Positions 7,044 through 9,592 of a stretch of 9,592 bases of DNA are shown here, piece by piece; position 1 is the stretch's first letter, and every line of letters starts with the position of its first letter. The position numbers and the translations under genes were made by a program. This DNA comes from Planctomycetaceae bacterium UBA2671 (lineage in GTDB: Bacteria; Planctomycetota; Planctomycetia; Planctomycetales; Planctomycetaceae): contig DEML01000032.1 in NCBI GenBank assembly GCA_002359185.1, forward strand, positions 1 through 9,592. Reading direction: 5' to 3'. The notes beneath the pieces were generated by a model, which saw only the letters and a list, made by a program, of their open reading frames with translations, searched no databases and was not told the DNA's origin.

Positions 7044-7181
7044 TCGCACCTGAGTTTGCAAAAAGTTGATTGTTATTCTTCTAGTATCCAATTCGATTTG
7101 CAATCTCCTTACGAACGCACCATCTTGGTAATGTTCTTATATCGAAAATCTGTAGTTTGTCCTGTGAATGATTTGATTTTT

Positions 7182-8075
7182 ATGGTTATGAATAATTCGA
7201 GATTTACAATTTTAGCCCTCATCCTCCTTGGATTTGGGGTTACTGGAATTCCAGCAAAGGCAGAAGAACAAGAGCGAATTACAGTGAATAACTGTTCGAT
7301 CGCTCCATTACATTCTGCAAAAATTGCCAGTGATCGTCCTGGCGTTTTAGAATTGATGGCGGTTGAAGAAGGGGATGAAGTTGAAGCGGATCAATTATTT
7401 GCGCGATTGCGCGATGATGCCGCCACCGCAGCTGTGGAGATTGCCCGGAAGCAAACTGAAAATGATATCGAGATTCGCCTGGCGGAAAAGACAAGTGAAG
7501 TTGCAGCTGCTGAATTTGATCAAGCGGTGCAGGCAAATTCTGATCCTAATCTGCAGGTCGTCACGCGTTATGAAATCCGTCGGCTGAAACTTTCTGCAGA
7601 ACAAACCCGATTACAGATCGAGCAGGCTGAGCATGATTTTGCCGTCAAGAAACTTGAACTGATCGAAGCGGCAGAACGACTCAAAGAATATCAAATTAAT
7701 ACACCCATTTCGGGAGTCGTCGTTCGCCGTTTTAAGTCCACTGGAGAAGCGGTTCAGCAGGGGACTGAAATTGCAGAAGTTGTGAACTTTCAAATTCTCA
7801 AAGTTGAAGGCTTTATTGATGTAGCCGATTCCTGGAATATCCGTCAGGGGGATCCAGTTGTAGTACGGCTGGAAAGTCCGAATTTATCCTCAAAAATCCG
7901 AGACATGACCTTCAACGGGAATATTCGTTTCATCGATGGAGCGGTCACTCCCGTCAGTGAGAAAATACGAATCTGGGCGGAAGTTCGCAATGAGGGGAGT
8001 AATCTCAAACCAGGCTTGAGAGCGACTCTGGAAATTTTACCGACAACTGCAGATTCTGAAGAAACTTCAGATTAG
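7182..8075 (+). CDS. Periplasmic adaptor protein (HlyD/RND membrane-fusion type)
   Basis: A 297-residue exported membrane-fusion/adaptor protein, of the kind that bridges an inner-membrane transporter and the outer membrane. From ATG 7182: an N-terminal signal peptide with hydrophobic core about 8-20, probable cleavage after AKA (25-27); first lipoyl-like half APLHSAKIASDRPG...VEEGDEVEADQLFARL (41-76); a long charged helical hairpin/coiled coil (about 78-170, heptad-like AEQTRLQIEQAEHDF at 139-153); second lipoyl half INTPISGVVVRRFKSTGEAV (172-191) to about 203; then a beta-barrel region (204-286) with PGLRATLEIL (277-286). ATG 7188 is equally possible. Upstream in-frame TTG 7056 or GTG 7164 would bury the signal peptide, so I reject them. 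No strong ribosome-binding site precedes it. No transporter partner is present in the window; the nearest candidate is the SecA-like ATPase 171 nt upstream, with no terminator between. Confidence 0.85.
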   Translation: MVMNNSRFTILALILLGFGVTGIPAKAEEQERITVNNCSIAPLHSAKIASDRPGVLELMAVEEGDEVEADQLFARLRDDAATAAVEIARKQTENDIEIRLAEKTSEVAAAEFDQAVQANSDPNLQVVTRYEIRRLKLSAEQTRLQIEQAEHDFAVKKLELIEAAERLKEYQINTPISGVVVRRFKSTGEAVQQGTEIAEVVNFQILKVEGFIDVADSWNIRQGDPVVVRLESPNLSSKIRDMTFNGNIRFIDGAVTPVSEKIRIWAEVRNEGSNLKPGLRATLEILPTTADSEETSD

Positions 8076-8121
8076 ACCATTTTCAAACGGTATCTGCAGT
8101 TTACTGAACACTAAACTAAAA

Positions 8122-8152
8122 AAGCACACGGATGAAACTGATCCGTGTGCTT
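8122..8152. terminator. Bidirectional intrinsic terminator between convergent genes
   Basis: AAGCACACGGAT (8122-8133) pairs perfectly over 12 bp with ATCCGTGTGCTT (8141-8152) around a 7-nt loop. It lies between the adaptor stop (8075) and the stop of the minus-strand DUF1571 gene (8180). On the minus strand the stem runs into six T's (complement of 8118-8123), making it a strong terminator for the DUF1571 gene; on the plus strand only TT follows, so it is weaker there. Confidence 0.88.
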
Positions 8153-8179
8153 AAATCGTATTATCGATCGTGAAATTGT

Positions 8180-9040
8180 TTAAAACTGATAGTTAGGATT
8201 CTTACTGTCAAACGTGAAGTCGTTCAGACCTTTGTTCGTGTGCAGATTCGTGTAAGTGTACTCTTCAATGAGTGGTGCTTTCTGACCGGCAGCAGCAGGG
8301 AAGCCATAACACTCACAGCGAATCGGAAGATTGGTCTCTTTTTCCAGATACAACCGCATTGTGCTGTATTTGAACTGGCGTCGAGGAGTGGGGTGTGATG
8401 TTTCCACGACACGGCATTCGACATTTCCTAATTGAGCATTCGGATAATATTTGACATCGCATTCACCGAATTGGGATTCGTATTCCCATGTCGCAATCAG
8501 CTTTTCGATCATATTTTCGATGCCGATCATCGTTATTGGATATCGGTTCCCCTTCATGGCCAGGCTGGAATCGACATCCAGAGATTGGGTGCCGATGAGT
8601 GATGTCAGTCCTGAACCTTCGTGGGCCAGAATTTTATTTCCGTTTTGGCCTTCGACATACATGACTTCACGACCGGCATGGGGTTCCCGAAATTTCAGGT
8701 AAACGCTAAATGGCTGGTGTCGAACTTTGATTTCCATCTGGGTCGTTGTTAATTCGTTCCCGACCATTTCCCGCTTGGTGAGGACAGCCTCGTAGTCGAC
8801 CACTTTATCGACAGCCTGCTGAGCTTTTTTTGCCAGTTGTATAACAGGCGCAAAGGGATGTCCTTCAGGTACCTTGGACTGACTTTGAGCGAAACTTGCA
8901 GTTGGTGCAATAACACACAGGCAGAGAGTTGCAAAAGCAGACCATGTCACAAATGTGTGGCAGGTTGGGAATGTTGATCGAAAGTTCACGGCGTCTCTCC
9001 GTAAATGTTGTAGCAGTGCAGAAGTTGATGAGCGTTTCAT
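8180..9040 (-). CDS. Exported DUF1571 family protein
   Basis: A 286-residue protein of the DUF1571 family, which I know mainly from planctomycetes; its function is unknown. A basic N-terminal stretch (to about 29) precedes a hydrophobic segment (30-50), with probable signal-peptidase cleavage after ASFA (48-51), so the mature protein is probably periplasmic. The conserved core is evident: VDYEAVLTKREMVGNEL (81-97), MEIKVRHQPFSVYLKF (102-117), GREVMYVEGQNGNKILAHEG (123-142), GNRYPITMIGIENMIEKLI (164-182), and a C-terminal strand-rich part with LYLEKETNLPIRCECYGFP (230-248). The repeated beta strands resemble lipoprotein-carrier (LolA-like) folds, but this is my impression, not a demonstrated match. 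The signal peptide has an unusually long n-region; no later Met offers a better start. No clear ribosome-binding site. The strong terminator at 8122-8152 follows. Confidence 0.88.
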   Translation of the reverse strand: MKRSSTSALLQHLRRDAVNFRSTFPTCHTFVTWSAFATLCLCVIAPTASFAQSQSKVPEGHPFAPVIQLAKKAQQAVDKVVDYEAVLTKREMVGNELTTTQMEIKVRHQPFSVYLKFREPHAGREVMYVEGQNGNKILAHEGSGLTSLIGTQSLDVDSSLAMKGNRYPITMIGIENMIEKLIATWEYESQFGECDVKYYPNAQLGNVECRVVETSHPTPRRQFKYSTMRLYLEKETNLPIRCECYGFPAAAGQKAPLIEEYTYTNLHTNKGLNDFTFDSKNPNYQF

Positions 9041-9354
9041 CCATAGTTGTTATCGACGAAACTGGAGTTGGTCATCAAATATCTCGGTGAAGGAATTGTT
9101 GATATAAACGACAGTCCCCGCAAAGAGTCACCAGATTGCCAAGCTATCCGTCTGCGATCTTGATATCAATACCTGAAACATATTCTTTCCAATTCCAGAG
9201 CATATTTAAAAAAAATACTTCAGTGTCGAGCAGAGCAATCGTAACGTATCCGGGAATGGCGTACATGCGACTACAGAAATCATTTGATAATTGGCTTATG
9301 CTGTTTAATTCTACCTGAGAATTCCTGAGTTGAAAACGCCAATAAAATGCAGAA

Positions 9355-9391
9355 GGAGTCTCAAATGAATTTTACTGCAGTTTGCAGATAA
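9355..9391 (+). promoter_or_regulatory. Shine-Dalgarno with eight-codon micro-ORF
   Basis: GGAG (9355-9358, in AGAAGGAG) lies 6 nt before ATG 9365, which opens an eight-residue reading frame, MNFTAVCR, ending at TAA 9389-9391. Spacing and sequence are as good as for the real genes in this window. The micro-ORF overlaps a small hairpin (CTGCA-GTT-TGCAG) and is followed by the competing stems at 9393-9460 and a terminator. It could be a leader peptide or a short translated small RNA; it could also be chance. Confidence 0.35.
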
Positions 9392-9392
9392 C

Positions 9393-9460
9393 TGTAGCGG
9401 CTTTATGATGTTTTGAGGCCTATATTTCCAGTCGACCGCCCGCTACACATTCGTGGAAAT
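9393..9460 (+). ncRNA. Possible structured RNA or leader with competing stems
   Basis: TGTAGCGG (9393-9400) is an exact reverse complement of CCGCTACA (9440-9447). ATTTCCA (9424-9430) is an exact reverse complement of TGGAAAT (9454-9460). The two pairs interlock: each has one arm in the other's loop, so they would form either alternative stems or a pseudoknot. A terminator at 9507-9532 follows on the same strand. This suggests a small RNA or attenuator-type leader, but no known riboswitch or RNA family is recognised and the strand is inferred only from the upstream ribosome-binding site. Confidence 0.3.
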
Positions 9461-9506
9461 GGCTATAAACCTTCAGATTCATTGTATTCACAGTGAAACA
9501 CGTAAA

Positions 9507-9532
9507 AAGCCTCCAGTAATTTCTGGAGGCTT
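9507..9532. terminator. Intrinsic terminator, probably bidirectional
   Basis: AAGCCTCCAG (9507-9516) pairs perfectly over 10 bp with CTGGAGGCTT (9523-9532) around a 6-nt loop. On the minus strand the GC stem is followed by five T's (complement of 9504-9508), which would end a gene entering from beyond the right edge. On the plus strand it is followed by TTATTAAATT, which could end a transcript starting near 9300. Confidence 0.85.
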
Positions 9533-9568
9533 ATTAAATTCTCGTTCCGACACTTACGCAAACTGAAT

Positions 9569-9592
9569 ACCTATCGGCTGAAGCCGATAGGT
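9569..9592. repeat. Perfect 10-bp hairpin at the window edge
   Basis: ACCTATCGGC (9569-9578) pairs exactly with GCCGATAGGT (9583-9592) around a TGAA loop. The GGCTGAAGCC core in a longer perfect palindrome looks like a dispersed-repeat unit. There is no T-run before it on the minus strand, so a terminator role is doubtful. The element is cut by or ends exactly at the window edge, so its full extent is unknown. Confidence 0.6.

Larger units (their letters stand above)
9041..9592. other. Long intergenic region with small structured elements
   Basis: This 552-nt stretch to the window edge contains no convincing gene longer than a few codons. It should carry the promoter of the minus-strand DUF1571 gene; TATATC read on the minus strand (9100-9106 area) is -10-like but lacks a matching -35. 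From about 9280 rightward the content is richer: TTGATA (9284-9289) with TTTAAT (9304-9309) at a short 14-nt spacing, a ribosome-binding site with micro-ORF (9355-9391), competing inverted repeats (9393-9460), a terminator (9507-9532) and a perfect hairpin (9569-9592). Confidence 0.5.

Noticed and set aside
6423..7103. 226-codon minus-strand open frame opposite the SecA-like gene
   Set aside because: Antisense shadow of a strongly identified gene; no motif of its own.
9136..9318. 60-codon plus-strand open frame starting with TTG
   Set aside because: No ribosome-binding site, a weak start codon, a composition without recognisable protein features, and it lies in the promoter region of the DUF1571 gene. 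Probably chance.

Overview
The window looks like chromosomal DNA of a planctomycete with moderate GC content (about half), close in flavour to Gimesia/Rubinisphaera-type genomes. The reasons are the DUF1571 exported protein, the DUF3467 protein, a small Arg-rich protein ending in an RRRFITYEEL-type motif, a short SecA paralogue, and a nested GGACAGGC/GCCTGTCC repeat of a kind I associate with this phylum. This assignment comes from family recognition only; no rRNA or tRNA is present. Gene density is moderate, with long intergenic regions and few operons. No transposase, integrase, phage gene, CRISPR array or toxin-antitoxin pair is visible.

Layout. 1-101: tail region downstream of gpsA with a perfect inverted repeat and a 10-bp direct repeat. 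102-1097 (-): gpsA, glycerol-3-phosphate dehydrogenase, with a good sigma70-like promoter at 1190-1218. 1424-1675 (+): an 83-residue conserved small protein. 1684-1772: an 89-bp nested inverted-repeat element between two convergent genes. 1788-4130 (-): a 780-residue multi-membrane-span glycosyltransferase-39-like protein. 4131-4556: divergent promoter region. 4557-4895 (+): DUF3467 protein followed by a clear terminator. 5082-7010 (+): short SecA-type ATPase. 7012-7043: an ideal Shine-Dalgarno serving only a five-codon ORF. 7182-8075 (+): periplasmic adaptor (HlyD/RND membrane-fusion type). 8122-8152: bidirectional terminator between convergent genes. 8180-9040 (-): DUF1571 exported protein. 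9041-9592: no long gene, but a second Shine-Dalgarno/micro-ORF, mutually exclusive inverted repeats, a terminator and a terminal hairpin.

How the genes may work together. gpsA makes sn-glycerol-3-phosphate for phospholipids; the membrane protein probably transfers sugar from a lipid carrier at the outer face of the inner membrane; the DUF1571 protein is probably exported. These three share an envelope theme but are not one operon. The pair most likely to act together is the short SecA and the adaptor: same strand, no visible terminator between them. I infer a dedicated export or secretion unit in which a SecA motor lacking its wing and C-terminal domains works with a periplasmic adaptor. This is the best candidate in the window for a poorly described system, but the sequence alone does not prove that the two proteins cooperate.
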